Source: Scleromatobacter humisilvae
Lineage (GTDB): Bacteria; Pseudomonadota; Gammaproteobacteria; Burkholderiales; Burkholderiaceae_C
Length of the DNA: 64,000 bases
NCBI RefSeq assembly: GCF_023231945.1
Contig: NZ_JAJLJH010000012.1
Location: 1-64,000, forward strand
Direction: 5' to 3'
A model generated the notes under the pieces. That model searched no databases and was not told the origin of the DNA. It worked only from the letters and a program-made list of their open reading frames with translations. The position numbers and the translations under genes are program-made. Shown here piece after piece: positions 1-12,360 of this stretch (positions are counted from its first letter, which is position 1; each line of letters starts with the position of its first letter).

Positions 1-2
1 TC

Positions 3-116
3 GCCAGCTGGCAGCACCACTACAACTGCCATCGTCCTCATAGCGGCATCGGCGGCGTGCCGCCCATCTCCAGGCTCAGCACTTTGAGGGACCACCTGTT
101 GACGGTTCACAGCTAG
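3..116 (+). mobile_element. IS481-type transposase, C-terminal end only
   Basis: The first bases translate in one frame to a 37-residue tail that ends in TAG at 114-116. It contains the W-Q-H-H-Y-N-x-H-R-P-H-S-G-I-G-G pattern followed by P-P-I-S-R-L, which is typical of the end of the DDE transposase of IS481-family elements. The 5' part lies outside the window, so it cannot be told whether the copy is complete. No terminal inverted repeat is recognisable after the stop. The next gene, on the opposite strand, ends in the same four bases (CTAG). Family assignment rests on motif memory only. Confidence 0.75.
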
Positions 117-820
117 TTCGCGCGGCCGGCGGGCCGGGGATGCCGTTCGCAGAACGGATCGTCGCAGCGTTCGCAGACCCACCGCGGCGACGGCGGCCCT
201 TCGCGGCTCGCCTGGAGCCGGCTGAGCAGGCCCGTCGACCGTTCGCGCCGGCCGTGCTCGCGCAGCAGGGGCCGCAGCGCGTCGATCGCGCCGGACGTGC
301 GCGCGTCGCCCGAGCCGCTGACCACGGACCACGTCACGCCCCAGTCGCGCAGGCGCGCCCGCACGCGCGCGTCGACGGGCGCGCGCACGTGCGGGCCGTC
401 GCGTTGCAGGCCGTCGGCCACCCAGGGCAGGTCCAGCGACGTGAGCAGCGTGAGATCCATGGCCTGCTGGCAATCGCGAGCGGCCGGCTCCAGCGAGCGG
501 TCGTCGAACAGCAGATCGCTGTAGACGGCCACCATCAGCGGCGTCGTGTCGCACAGCAGCACGTCCAGGCCCGGTTGCGCCCCCGCGGCCTCGATGCGGC
601 GCGCGTGTTCGAGCGCGATGCCCATCTGCTCGTCGGCGCGCGGGGTGCGGTGCTGTTCCTCGCACCAGGTCCGGAGGTATTCGTCGACGACGGCGCAGCG
701 CAGGCCGAACTCGCGCGCGAGCGCGTCGGCCAGCGCGTTGGCGAGCACGCTCTTGCCGGTGCTCTCGGCGCCGACGATGGCGACGCGCAGCGGCGCGCCG
801 GTGCCGTCAATGGCGGGCAT
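113..820 (-). CDS. NadR-like AAA-family ATPase, probable ribosylnicotinamide kinase
   Basis: A P-loop protein of about 235 residues. From the chosen start the Walker A motif GAESTGKS lies at residues 17-24, right after the first beta strand, as in the C-terminal kinase domain of NadR. That domain phosphorylates nicotinamide riboside to NMN. There is no N-terminal adenylyltransferase or HTH domain, so this is the stand-alone kinase form. It overlaps the end of pnuC, the nicotinamide riboside transporter, by 14 bases, which supports uptake followed by phosphorylation. ATG codons at 841 and 826 are alternative starts; 820 gives the most natural N-terminus. A C-x2-C cluster with further Cys and His sits near the C-terminus. 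The stop overlaps the transposase stop, so C-terminal truncation by the insertion is possible. Confidence 0.8.
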   Translation of the reverse strand: MPAIDGTGAPLRVAIVGAESTGKSVLANALADALAREFGLRCAVVDEYLRTWCEEQHRTPRADEQMGIALEHARRIEAAGAQPGLDVLLCDTTPLMVAVYSDLLFDDRSLEPAARDCQQAMDLTLLTSLDLPWVADGLQRDGPHVRAPVDARVRARLRDWGVTWSVVSGSGDARTSGAIDALRPLLREHGRRERSTGLLSRLQASREGPPSPRWVCERCDDPFCERHPRPAGRAN

Positions 821-1463
821 CGACATGCCCCCGCAGTGCACGCCAGGATCGCAAGCCGGCCACGGACAGCACGGTGAACAGCGCGTAGAGGATCACCGTC
901 AGCCACAGCTGCTTGTAGCCGAACAGGGCGACGCTGAACGCGTTGACCGCGATCCACGTCCACCAGTTCTCGATGAACTTGCGCCCGAGCAGCCAGGTGC
1001 CCAGCACGCTGCCGGCGGTGGGCAACGCGTCGAGCCAGGGCACGGTGGAATCGGTGTAGCGCATCAGCAGCCAGGCCAGCAGCGGCCAGGCGAGCAGCAT
1101 CAGCGCCAGCGCGACCAACGCGGTGCGTCGCGCGAGCGTGTGCACGACCAGCGCGCCGCCCTCCGCGCCGCGTCCGCGCAGCCACTGCCACCAGCCCCAC
1201 AGCGACATCGCGACGAAGAACAGCTGCAGCGAGGCCTCGCCATAGAGCTTGCTGTCGGCGAACAGCAGCGCGTACATCAGCGACGACAGCATCGCCAGCG
1301 GCCACGCCAGTGGATGCACGCGCATCTCGCAGCCCACCATCCACAGCGAGACGACGAACGCGACGATCTCGATCCAGGTGACGGGCACGCCCCAGGCCGT
1401 GAAGGCCGGGACGAGCAGCGGGTGGGCGAGGGCGAGGAAGGGGGCGAGGAACGATTGCAGCAT
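807..1463 (-). CDS. pnuC: Nicotinamide riboside transporter PnuC
   Basis: A 218-residue polytopic inner-membrane protein with about seven hydrophobic segments. It has the family's conserved W-x-A-V-N-x-x-S-V-x-L-F-x-Y-K and L-T-V-I-L-Y motifs in the C-terminal third. PnuC proteins carry nicotinamide riboside by facilitated diffusion, and trapping depends on intracellular phosphorylation. The next gene encodes the matching NadR-like kinase and overlaps it, so the pair forms an NAD-salvage unit. The ATG at 1463 is chosen; a GTG at 1481 would add six residues, and neither has a convincing ribosome binding site. It lies 34 bases after ftsB and is probably read through from the pyrG-eno-ftsB run. 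Confidence 0.88.
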   Translation of the reverse strand: MLQSFLAPFLALAHPLLVPAFTAWGVPVTWIEIVAFVVSLWMVGCEMRVHPLAWPLAMLSSLMYALLFADSKLYGEASLQLFFVAMSLWGWWQWLRGRGAEGGALVVHTLARRTALVALALMLLAWPLLAWLLMRYTDSTVPWLDALPTAGSVLGTWLLGRKFIENWWTWIAVNAFSVALFGYKQLWLTVILYALFTVLSVAGLRSWRALRGHVDARH

Positions 1464-1497
1464 CGGAGGGCTCACGCGCACCGGCGCGCGCGTGGCG

Positions 1498-1773
1498 TCA
1501 CTTGCCGGGCGTGAGCACGACCAGCAGCTCGTCCGGCTTCGTCATGCCCAGCTCGGAGCGCGCCTTCTCCTCGACCATCTCCAGGCCTTCCTTCAGGTCG
1601 GAGACCTCGGCCTGCAGCTGGTCGTTGCGCTGCTTGGCGCCGTCGTTGGCGGCGCGCAGCGTGGCGAGCTCGCGGCTCTGTTCGTGCACGTGCGCGACGC
1701 CCGCCTTGCCGAACCAGAGCTCCGCCTGCACCCATCCGATGAGCACGAGCAACGCGATCGTGACGAGACGCAT
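1498..1773 (-). CDS. ftsB: Cell division protein FtsB
   Basis: A 91-residue bitopic protein. Residues 4-19 form one transmembrane helix, followed by a coiled coil (about 28-65) and a short conserved tail containing A-R-S-E-L-G-M-x-K-P-x-E. This is the FtsB (DivIC-like) layout. FtsB joins FtsL and FtsQ in the divisome and helps activate septal peptidoglycan synthesis. It sits 52 bases downstream of eno on the same strand, an arrangement known from many beta- and gammaproteobacteria, which strengthens the call for so short a protein. Confidence 0.92.
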   Translation of the reverse strand: MRLVTIALLVLIGWVQAELWFGKAGVAHVHEQSRELATLRAANDGAKQRNDQLQAEVSDLKEGLEMVEEKARSELGMTKPDELLVVLTPGK

Positions 1774-1825
1774 GGCGGAAGTTCAGCGAGGCAGTGGCGG
1801 CTGGACCGAGTCTACCGTCGGCCGC

Positions 1826-3247
<1,422 letters not shown>

Positions 3248-3259
3248 TCAATCGGCAGC

Positions 3260-4939
<1,680 letters not shown>

Positions 4940-4986
4940 CTACGAGGGCCACGGGCCCAGCAGGAATGCCATGGTGGTAAAGCGCG

Positions 4987-4992
4987 ATTATA
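4987..4992 (-). promoter_or_regulatory. Probable -10 box of the pyrG promoter
   Basis: On the minus strand a perfect TATAAT sits 62 bases upstream of the pyrG ATG, in an otherwise very GC-rich region. No good -35 hexamer is visible 17 bases further up. This would start the transcript near 4980. Confidence 0.45.
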
Positions 4993-5005
4993 CGGGGTCA
5001 TGTGA

Positions 5006-5111
5006 GCCCCCAGTCTGCGGAGTACCGCAGCCAGCCCCCCGAGGGGGCGCGCGGCCTGAGCGAAGGAGCGGCCGAGCGCGGCGGCCGCGCGCTTGCGCCC
5101 TTCGCTTGGCC
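5006..5111. repeat. REP-like structured palindromic element
   Basis: The 305-base gap between pyrG and the next gene contains three consecutive inverted repeats. CTGCGG-agta-CCGCAG is at 5015-5030. GCCCCC-cga-GGGGGC is at 5034-5048. A long pair of arms at 5053-5066 and 5099-5111 share AGCGAAGG/CCTTCGCT cores. The density of symmetry resembles the intergenic palindromic repeats seen in Burkholderiales genomes. Only one copy was noticed in this window, so calling it a dispersed repeat is inference. It could also end transcripts, although no T-run follows. Confidence 0.5.
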
Positions 5112-5241
5112 GACACGCGCGACTGCTCTTGCTGTCGAGCAATCGCCTGTCCGATCAACCCTGTTGTTCGTATCCGTGTCATGTCCGGGAAAGAAATGGG
5201 GAACACGCTGGGCGTCCGATTTCAAACCAGGGGAACGCAGC

Positions 5242-6069
5242 ATGGGCACCATCACCACCAAGGACGGCACCGAGATCTTCTACAAGGACTGGGGCAGCGG
5301 ACAGCCCATCGTGTTCTCGCACGGCTGGCCGCTGTCGGGCGACGACTGGGACGGGCAGATGCTCTACTTCTCGCAGCGCGGCTACCGCGTCATCGCGCAC
5401 GATCGCCGCGGCCACGGCCGTTCGAGCTTCACGTCCGGCGGCAACGACATGGATCACTACGCCGCCGATCTCGCCGCACTGGCGGAAGCGCTCGACCTGC
5501 GCGGCGCGATCCACGTCGGCCACTCCACCGGCGGCGGCGAGGTCGCGGCTTACCTCGGCCGCCACGGGACCGCGCGCGCGGCCGGCGCCGTGCTGATCGG
5601 CGCGGTGCCGCCGGTCATGCTCAAGAGCGAGGCCAATCCCGGCGGCCTGCCGATGGAGGTGTTCGACGGCATCCGCGCCGGCGTCGCCGGCAACCGCGCG
5701 GACTTCTACCGCGACATCACGCTGCCGTTCTACGGCTACAACCGGCCCGGCGCCAAGGTCTCGGAAGGCATCCGCCACAACTGGTGGCGCCAGGGCATGG
5801 CGGGCTCGATCAAGGCGCACTACGAGTGCGTCAAGGCCTTCTCGGAGACCGACTTCACCGAGGACCTGAAGAAGATAGCCATCCCCGTTCTCGTGATGCA
5901 CGGCGACGACGACCAGATCGTGCCGATCGCCGATTCGGCGCTGCTGTCGGCCAAGCTGCTGCCCAAGGCCACGCTGAAGGTCTATCCCGGCCTGCCGCAT
6001 GGCATGTGCACGACGCATCCCGAGTTGATCAACCCGGACCTGCTGGCGTTCTTCAAGACCGTGGGCTGA
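5242..6069 (+). CDS. Alpha/beta hydrolase, non-heme chloroperoxidase family
   Basis: A 275-residue single-domain alpha/beta hydrolase that aligns by eye with cofactor-free bacterial haloperoxidases and related esterases. The nucleophile Ser95 lies in GHSTGGGE. The acid is in [10 protein letters not shown] and the catalytic His in [10 protein letters not shown] near the end. An oxyanion motif [11 protein letters not shown] occurs near residue 26. These enzymes hydrolyse esters and can form peracids that halogenate organics; the natural substrate is unknown. The ATG at 5242 is preceded by GGGGAA. The gene stands alone, convergent with the JmjC-like gene. Confidence 0.85.
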   Translation: MGTITTKDGTEIFYKDWGSGQPIVFSHGWPLSGDDWDGQMLYFSQRGYRVIAHDRRGHGRSSFTSGGNDMDHYAADLAALAEALDLRGAIHVGHSTGGGEVAAYLGRHGTARAAGAVLIGAVPPVMLKSEANPGGLPMEVFDGIRAGVAGNRADFYRDITLPFYGYNRPGAKVSEGIRHNWWRQGMAGSIKAHYECVKAFSETDFTEDLKKIAIPVLVMHGDDDQIVPIADSALLSAKLLPKATLKVYPGLPHGMCTTHPELINPDLLAFFKTVG

Positions 6070-6094
6070 CACGCCTGGGCGGCCTCGCGCGCGG

Positions 6095-7276
6095 CTAGTT
6101 CGTGAACTTGGTGAAGTCGAAGGTGTTGGGCACGTCGATGTTGGTGAACGACAGCGAGATGCAGCGGTCCAGCGACGACACCTGGTGCCACCACGCCAGC
6201 GGCAGGAAGACGGTCTCGCCGGGCTCGACCACCACGTCGAGCACCTTCACGCGCGCGGCGTCGGGGAAGCGCTGCAGGTCCAGCGACTCGAAGTCGACCG
6301 GGCTGTAGACGTCGAAGTCGTTGTACAGGCTGGGGCCGGACAGCGGCGACACGAAGCGCCAGCGCTTGCGCCCGACGACCTGCGTGTGCAGCAGCATCAC
6401 CGTGTCGTGGTGCAGCGGCGTGCGCGTGCCGGCCGGGCCGATCCACAGGTAGGCCGAGTTCTTCAGCGCGGCCGCGTTGCAGAAGTCGGGCAGCGGGCCG
6501 ACCTCGTCGAGCAGCCCGTTGAACTCGGGGCGGCGCAGCAACTCGTTGTTTGCGGTGAGGTACTCGTCGTTGGTCGAGTCCGTCGTCAGGATGCGGTCGA
6601 CGAAGGCGGCGAAGTTGGTCTCGCGGCGGTGCTTGTCCTTGTTGACCTCGAAGTCGGCGTCCGACTCGCGGCTGGCCTGCACCTGCACCGTGAGCGCGCC
6701 GTAGCGACGCTTGAATTCCTGGAAGCTCCAGTGCCGCATCGCGGGCCAGTCGCGCGCCAGGTCGGTCAGCACCACCGGCCGGCAGCCGCGCACGTAGCGC
6801 TCGAGGAACTCGTCGCGCGACACGCGGCTGCGCTTCTCGACGTGGCCGTAGTCGGGCGCGCTCTGGCGCAGCGACTGCACGTGGTGCATGGCGCGTGCGA
6901 AGCGCTCGTGGCGGTCGCGCAGGCGTTCGGCCGCGCGGTAGACCGGGTTGCGCGGGAGGTTGCCGATGTAGCCGTTCGCCTGCACCGGATCGATGCCGGC
7001 CTCCGTCACGGCGGCGAGCATGGACTCTGGCGTGGCGCGCGCCAGGGCCTGGTCGACGATCCACTGGCACCAGTGGTCGTCCAGCGGCTTGAACGCGGGC
7101 TCGGGCACATCGAGCGGCGGCGGACAGGTGGACAGCGTTTCGGCGCGCCAGGTGCGCTCGAACGCCGGCGCGGACGCGACGCCTTCGTCGATCGCCAGCG
7201 CGGTCGCAGCGCCGCTGTGCTGCACGCCCGCGCGTGCGGGCTTCTGGCCGTGGTTCTTCCTCTTGTTCGCGCCCAT
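6095..7276 (-). CDS. Cupin-like / JmjC-domain protein, probable 2-oxoglutarate Fe(II) oxygenase
   Basis: A 393-residue protein with a C-terminal JmjC/cupin_8 fold. Putative iron ligands are the H289-x-D291 pair in TPLHHDT and His364 in WWHQV, with Lys304 (GRKRW) placed to bind the co-substrate. The first 140 residues carry a Lys-rich start and a region unlike the core. The ATG at 7276 has GGAG six bases upstream; the frame continues upstream but lacks a comparable site. Family members hydroxylate proteins such as ribosomal proteins, or small molecules; the target here cannot be read from the sequence. It is monocistronic. Confidence 0.78.
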   Translation of the reverse strand: MGANKRKNHGQKPARAGVQHSGAATALAIDEGVASAPAFERTWRAETLSTCPPPLDVPEPAFKPLDDHWCQWIVDQALARATPESMLAAVTEAGIDPVQANGYIGNLPRNPVYRAAERLRDRHERFARAMHHVQSLRQSAPDYGHVEKRSRVSRDEFLERYVRGCRPVVLTDLARDWPAMRHWSFQEFKRRYGALTVQVQASRESDADFEVNKDKHRRETNFAAFVDRILTTDSTNDEYLTANNELLRRPEFNGLLDEVGPLPDFCNAAALKNSAYLWIGPAGTRTPLHHDTVMLLHTQVVGRKRWRFVSPLSGPSLYNDFDVYSPVDFESLDLQRFPDAARVKVLDVVVEPGETVFLPLAWWHQVSSLDRCISLSFTNIDVPNTFDFTKFTN

Positions 7277-7354
7277 GCCTGCTCCGTCGGAAACGTGGCA
7301 CCGGATCATTGCCGGCTCGTCGCTTGCGATCTTAAGCCGGACGCCGACGTGTGC

Positions 7355-8209
7355 TCAGGCCGCCGGCTTGCTCGCGCCGTCGTCGGGTCGCGCGTGACGC
7401 GGCCGCGGCGCCACCGGCTTCATCGAGCTCAGCAGCTCCAGCACGAGCAGCGCGGTGTCCTCGGGCCGCTCCATCGGATAGAGGTGCGTGCCGTCGATCC
7501 AGCGCCAGCGGTCGCCGGCCAGCTTGCGCGAGCTCGCGAAGCCGCCCTGGCGCATCTCGGCGGAGCGCGTGCCCGCGATGAAGCCGACGCTGCAGCGCGG
7601 CGGATGCTTGCGCAGCAGCGCGGGCACGTGGTGCGGCAGCGTGTTGTAGATGCGGGTCTCGATCTCGCGGCGCACGGCCAGCACGACCTTGTCGCCAGCC
7701 TCCTCGAAGCCCGCCTTCACGTAGGCCTGCAGCATGCGCGGATCCCAGCGCGCGAACGCCGACTTCGAGGCGAAATGCGCATGCACCGCCTCGCGCGACG
7801 GCCACTCGTGGCGCCGCTTGCGCGAGATCGCGCCCGGGCCGACGCGCTCCATCAGCCCGGCGCGCTTGGCCATGTGCACGCTGTGCGCGCGCCAGCCGGT
7901 GACGATGGGTGAGTCGAGCATCACGAGCCCGCCGACGAGGTCGGGCCGCTTGCAGGCCGCCATCAGGCTGACGAGCCCGCCCAGCGAATGGCCCACCAGC
8001 ATCGCGCCGGCGAGGTCGTTGGCGACGATGAAGTCGGTCAGCTGGTCGCGCAGCCGCGGCCAGTTGCTGGTGACGGGATAGCGCGCGTCGTGGCTGAAGC
8101 GCGCCGGCGCCTCGACGCGCCAGCCCTGCGCGCGCCAGATCTCGAACAGGGGCTCGTAGGTGCCGGCGGGAAACCCGTTCGCGTGCGCGAAGACGATCGT
8201 CCTGGTCAC
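7355..8209 (-). CDS. Alpha/beta hydrolase coupled to the Anbu gene
   Basis: A 284-residue alpha/beta hydrolase with the nucleophile Ser75 in VGHSLGGL. A HANGFPAGTY oxyanion region near the start and a late GTHLYPMERPE His motif are also visible. It begins with GTG at 8209, and its first bases overlap the stop of the upstream protease gene as GTGA, so the two are almost certainly translated in series. The C-terminus ends in a basic, Pro/Ala-rich tail. The substrate is unknown. Coupling to an Anbu protease is the main clue to function. Confidence 0.8.
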   Translation of the reverse strand: MTRTIVFAHANGFPAGTYEPLFEIWRAQGWRVEAPARFSHDARYPVTSNWPRLRDQLTDFIVANDLAGAMLVGHSLGGLVSLMAACKRPDLVGGLVMLDSPIVTGWRAHSVHMAKRAGLMERVGPGAISRKRRHEWPSREAVHAHFASKSAFARWDPRMLQAYVKAGFEEAGDKVVLAVRREIETRIYNTLPHHVPALLRKHPPRCSVGFIAGTRSAEMRQGGFASSRKLAGDRWRWIDGTHLYPMERPEDTALLVLELLSSMKPVAPRPRHARPDDGASKPAA

Positions 8210-9033
8210 ACCACTTTCTCGTTCTCGTTGTGGATCTTCTTGAGTGCCTCGTAGCGCGGCGCGTCGACGATCAGCGGCGTGCTCGTCTGCGTGTTCGAGC
8301 CCCACTGCGGGTCGTCCATCGCCTCGAACACCTCGCGCAGGCGCTTGCCCCAGGAATCGCGCACCATGCGGAAGTACGGATTCTGCTCGTCGATGCAGGC
8401 GATCTGGTCGCATTCGAGGCGGCCGTTCTCGTACACCACGAGATCGAGCGGCAGGCCCACCGACAGGTTGGACTTCAGCGTCGAGTCCATCGACACCAGC
8501 GCGCACTTGGCGGCCTCCTCGAGCGGCGTCGTGGGCGTCAGCACGCGGTCGAGGATGGGCTTGCCGTACTTCGATTCGCCGATCTGGAAGAAGCAGGTCT
8601 CGCGCGTCGCCTCGATGAAGTTGCCGGCCGAGTAGACGAGGAACAGCCGCATCGCCTCGCCGCCGATCTGGCCGCCGAAGATGAAGCTGGCGACGAAGTC
8701 CATGCCGTTGTTCTTCAGCGCCTGGCCATCGGCCTCGTAGACGCGCCGCACCGCCGCGCCGAGCACGCGCGCGGCGTCGAACATGCTGGTCGCGTTCCAG
8801 ATCGTGATCGGCTCGTCGTCGCCGTTGGGCAAGGCCTCGACCTGCAGGATCTCGCGCACCGATTGCGAGATCGACAGGTTGCCGGCCGACAGCAGCGTCA
8901 TGAAGCGGTCGCCCGGCTTCTCGTAGACGATCATCTTGCGGAAGATGCTGATCTGGTCGAGCCCGGCATTGGTGCGCGAGTCGGACAGGAAGACGAGCCC
9001 GGCGTTGAGCCTGATTCCGACGCAATAAGTCAT
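8206..9033 (-). CDS. Proteasome-type protease Anbu (ancestral beta subunit)
   Basis: A 275-residue member of the proteasome-like Ntn-hydrolase family called Anbu. It starts MTYCVGIRLNAGLVFLSDSR. Removal of Met would expose Thr2, the expected N-terminal nucleophile, and the length fits. Anbu subunits form open ring or helical assemblies; their physiological substrates are not established. In many bacteria the gene lies with an alpha-E protein, an ATP-grasp ligase and a transglutaminase. None of these is beside it here; the neighbours are an overlapping alpha/beta hydrolase downstream and mutS upstream. Confidence 0.88.
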   Translation of the reverse strand: MTYCVGIRLNAGLVFLSDSRTNAGLDQISIFRKMIVYEKPGDRFMTLLSAGNLSISQSVREILQVEALPNGDDEPITIWNATSMFDAARVLGAAVRRVYEADGQALKNNGMDFVASFIFGGQIGGEAMRLFLVYSAGNFIEATRETCFFQIGESKYGKPILDRVLTPTTPLEEAAKCALVSMDSTLKSNLSVGLPLDLVVYENGRLECDQIACIDEQNPYFRMVRDSWGKRLREVFEAMDDPQWGSNTQTSTPLIVDAPRYEALKKIHNENEKVV

Positions 9034-9121
9034 TGGATGTCTCTTGTGGTGCGGTGCGACGGTGATTGTCGCGCCTGCGGGCGATTCCCGCCTGAGCGGG
9101 TTGGCCTGATGATGGCCCGCA

Positions 9122-11797
9122 TCAGTCCTTCGGCAACAACGCCTTGAGACGATACAACGCTTCGAGCGCTTCGCGCGGGGCCAGCTGGTCGGGATCGAGT
9201 GCCATCAGCGCGGCCTCGGCGCGCGAGGGCCCGGCCGCGGCCGCTGCCGCGTCGGCGGCCGCGGGCGCGGCGAACAGGTCGACCTGCGCCGCGCCGCTGG
9301 CCTGCTGCGTCTCGAGCGCCTCCAGCGTCGCGCGCGCCTGGCGCACGAGGCTGCCGGGCATGCCCGCGAGCTTGGCCACCTGCACGCCGTAGCTGCGGCT
9401 GGCCGGGCCGGCCTCGATCGCGTGCAGGAAGACGATCTGGTCGCCGCTCTCGGCCGCGGACACGTGCATGTTGAGCGCGCCCGCATGCCTGGTCGGAAAG
9501 TCGGTCAGCTCGAAGTAGTGCGTCGCGAACAGCGTGAACGAGCGGTTCTTCTCGTGCAGGTGGGAGGCGATGGCGCCGGCCAGCGCGAGGCCGTCGAAGG
9601 TCGACGTGCCGCGGCCGATCTCGTCCATCAGCACCAGCGAGCGGTCGGTCGCGCTGTGGATGATGGCGGCGGCCTCGGTCATCTCGACCATGAACGTCGA
9701 CTGCGCATTGGCGAGGTCGTCGGCCGCGCCGATGCGGGTGTGGATCGCGTCGATCGGCCCGAGCCGGCAGCGCGCCGCCGGCACGTACGAGCCGATCGCG
9801 GCCATCAGCGCGATCAGCGCGACCTGGCGCATGAACGTGCTCTTGCCGCCCATGTTGGGGCCGGTGACGATCAGCATGCGCGTGCGCGCGTCGAGCCGGC
9901 AGTCGTTGGCGATGAAGTTGCCACCGCCGGTCTCGGCCAGGCGCGCCTCGACCACCGGATGGCGGCCGCGCTCGATGTCCAGGCAGGGGTGGTTGACGAA
10001 CTCGGGGCGGCACCAGCCGAGCGTCTGCGCGCGTTCGGTCAGCGCGCACAGCGCGTCCAGCGAGGCGAGGGCGCGCGCCAGTTCGCCGAGCACGCCGAGG
10101 GTGGACTGCAGCTCGTCGAGCAGCGTCTCCCACAGCAGCTTCTCGCGCGACAGCGAACGCTCCTGCGCCGACAGCGCCTTGTCCTCGAACGCGCGCAGCT
10201 CGGGCGTGATGTAGCGCTCGGCGTTTTTCAGCGTCTGGCGGCGCTGGTAGTCGGCCGGCACCTTGTCCAGGCCCGAGCTCGTCACCTCGATGTAGAAGCC
10301 GTGCACCTTGTTGTACTGCACGCGCAGGTTCGTGATGCCGGTGCGCTCGCGTTCGCGCGTCTCGAGCGCGACGAGGAAGTCGTCGCAGTTGGTGGCGATG
10401 GCGCGCAGCTCGTCCAGCTCGGCATCGAAGCCCGACGCGATCACGCCGCCGTCGCGCAGCAGCACCGCGGGCTCGGCGGCGACGGCCGCGGCCAGGTGCT
10501 GCGCGATGCGCGGGTCGGGATGCAGCGCGTCGTGCAGGCGCAGCAGCAGCGCGCTGCGCGGGCCGTCGTCGGGCAGCAGTTCGTCCGGCTCGGGCGCGCC
10601 GCAATGGTTCGGCGGCAGGCATTGCACGAGCTGCGGCAGCAGCGCCAGCGTGTCGCGCAGGCCCGCGAGCTCGCGCGGGCGCACCTGGCGCAGCGCGATG
10701 CGCGCGACGATGCGCTGCACGTCGCTCACGCCGCGCAGCGCCTGGCGCAGCGGCTCGGGGCCGTGCGCGGCGAGCACGGCGATGGCGTCGTGGCGCTCGC
10801 TCGCCTGCTCGCGCTCGCGCAGCGGATGCGTCAGCCACAGCCGCAGCTGGCGGCTGCCCATGCCGGTGCGGCAGGTGTCCAGCAGCGACAGCAGCGTCGG
10901 GGCCGCCTCGCCGCGCAGCGTCTGCGTCAGCTCGAGATTGCGCAGCGTCGCCGGCGGCAGTTCCAGCAGCTCGCTGGCCTTCTCGACGCCCAGGGACTTC
11001 ACGTGCCCGAGCGCGTGCTTGGCGCCGCCGGACGTGTGCTCCGCATAACTGACGAGTGCAGCGGCGGCGGCGTGCGCGCGCGGCAGCTCTTGCGCGTTGA
11101 ATCCGGCCAGCGTGGACACGCCCAGCAGCTCGCACAGCTTGCGCAGCCCCAGCTCGGTGTCGAACTGCCAGGCCGGGCGGTTGACGACCGACGTCGTGCC
11201 TTGCCGCACGGCCATCGGCGCGGCGTCCGGCGACACCAGGATCTCGGCCGGCGACAGCCGCGCCAGCCATGACGGCAACTCGGCCTCGGTGCACTCGCCC
11301 AGCCCCAGCCGGCCCTCGGCCAGCGCCAGCCACGCGAGCCCCACGCGCGCGCGTGACGCGTGGACGGCCAGCAGCACGGTGTCCTGGCGCTCGGCCAGCA
11401 GCTCCGAATCGGTGACGGTTCCCGGCGTGACGACGCGCGTCACCCGCCGCTCGACCGGTCCCTTGCCCGCGCCGACCTCGCCGACCTGCTCGGCGATCGC
11501 CACGGCCTCGCCCAGCTTGACCAGCCGCGCGAGATACGACTCCAGTGCATGCACGGGCACGCCGGCCATGACCACCGGCTGGCCGTTGGACGCGCCGCGC
11601 GTGGTCAGCGTGATGTCCAGCAACTGGTTGGCCTTGCGGGCGTCGTCGAAGAACACCTCGTAGAAGTCGCCCATCCGGTAGAACAGCAGGATGTCCGGGT
11701 GATCCGCCTTCAGTCCGAGGTACTGCTGCATCATCGGCGTGTGGCCGCTGAGATCGATGGTGTCTTTCTTGGCGTCCACGGGCAGGTCGGTAGGCAT
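9122..11797 (-). CDS. mutS: DNA mismatch repair protein MutS
   Basis: An 891-residue MutS. The mismatch-contacting F-x-E motif is Phe45-Tyr46-Glu47 in RMGDFYEVF. The ATPase has Walker A GPNMGGKS and Walker B-type [12 protein letters not shown]. Near the C-terminus QVDLF matches a beta-clamp binding peptide, followed by an Ala-rich linker and a short terminal helix region. MutS recognises mismatches and recruits MutL. The ATG at 11797 ([11 protein letters not shown]) is chosen on homology; no clear ribosome binding site is visible, and a GTG five codons upstream is possible. It is 88 bases upstream of the Anbu gene. Confidence 0.97.
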   Translation of the reverse strand: MPTDLPVDAKKDTIDLSGHTPMMQQYLGLKADHPDILLFYRMGDFYEVFFDDARKANQLLDITLTTRGASNGQPVVMAGVPVHALESYLARLVKLGEAVAIAEQVGEVGAGKGPVERRVTRVVTPGTVTDSELLAERQDTVLLAVHASRARVGLAWLALAEGRLGLGECTEAELPSWLARLSPAEILVSPDAAPMAVRQGTTSVVNRPAWQFDTELGLRKLCELLGVSTLAGFNAQELPRAHAAAAALVSYAEHTSGGAKHALGHVKSLGVEKASELLELPPATLRNLELTQTLRGEAAPTLLSLLDTCRTGMGSRQLRLWLTHPLREREQASERHDAIAVLAAHGPEPLRQALRGVSDVQRIVARIALRQVRPRELAGLRDTLALLPQLVQCLPPNHCGAPEPDELLPDDGPRSALLLRLHDALHPDPRIAQHLAAAVAAEPAVLLRDGGVIASGFDAELDELRAIATNCDDFLVALETRERERTGITNLRVQYNKVHGFYIEVTSSGLDKVPADYQRRQTLKNAERYITPELRAFEDKALSAQERSLSREKLLWETLLDELQSTLGVLGELARALASLDALCALTERAQTLGWCRPEFVNHPCLDIERGRHPVVEARLAETGGGNFIANDCRLDARTRMLIVTGPNMGGKSTFMRQVALIALMAAIGSYVPAARCRLGPIDAIHTRIGAADDLANAQSTFMVEMTEAAAIIHSATDRSLVLMDEIGRGTSTFDGLALAGAIASHLHEKNRSFTLFATHYFELTDFPTRHAGALNMHVSAAESGDQIVFLHAIEAGPASRSYGVQVAKLAGMPGSLVRQARATLEALETQQASGAAQVDLFAAPAAADAAAAAAGPSRAEAALMALDPDQLAPREALEALYRLKALLPKD

Positions 11798-11909
11798 CGG
11801 GCAGGAGATCACGCAGGGCGCGCCGCGCGACGGCCGCGTGGCAGGAGGCGGATTATCGCGTGGCCGCGGCAGACGACCGCCCACGGCCCGTGCAATGCCC
11901 GCGGGCGAC

Positions 11910-12332
11910 TCACTCGCCCAGCAGATGCGCCGCCACCTCGCGGCGATGCGCGCGCAGCCGGTGCTCCCACAGGTAGATGCCCTGCCAGGTGCCCAGCGCC
12001 AGCCGGCCGCCGGCGAGCGGGATCGTCAGCGACACGGCCGTCAGCGCCGTGCGGATGTGCGCCGGCATGTCGTCCGGCCCTTCGTCCCGGTGGCGGAACA
12101 GCGTGTCGCCGTCGGGCACCAGGCGCGCGAAGAAGCGGTCGAGGTCGCCGCGCACGTCGGGGTCGGCGTTCTCCTGGATCAGCAGGCCTGCGGAGGTGTG
12201 GCGCAGGAACAGCGTCAGCAGGCCCGTCTCGAAGCCGCTCTGCGTGACCCAGGCCGCGACGGGCCGCGTGAAATCGACGAGCCCGCGGCCGCGGGTCTCG
12301 ACGTCGAAGGTGGTGCTGGCCTGGCGAAGCAT
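11910..12332 (-). CDS. yjbQ: YjbQ-family protein (UPF0047)
   Basis: A 140-residue single-domain protein of the YjbQ/UPF0047 family. It shows the conserved FLRHTSAGL and [12 protein letters not shown] motifs that hold His and Asp residues of a metal site. Some members have weak thiamine-phosphate synthase activity, hence the annotation secondary thiamine-phosphate synthase; the true role is unclear. The ATG at 12332 (MLRQASTTF) fits the family, while the open frame upstream is Arg/Pro-rich shadow. It lies 28 bases after suhB and is probably co-transcribed with it. Confidence 0.85.
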   Translation of the reverse strand: MLRQASTTFDVETRGRGLVDFTRPVAAWVTQSGFETGLLTLFLRHTSAGLLIQENADPDVRGDLDRFFARLVPDGDTLFRHRDEGPDDMPAHIRTALTAVSLTIPLAGGRLALGTWQGIYLWEHRLRAHRREVAAHLLGE

Positions 12333-12360
12333 CCGCGGATGCGGGCGAATGCCGTGCCCG

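Noticed and set aside
9122-11884. MutS start further upstream at 11884
   Set aside because: The extra 29 residues are Arg/Pro-rich and unlike MutS; the family N-terminus begins near 11797.
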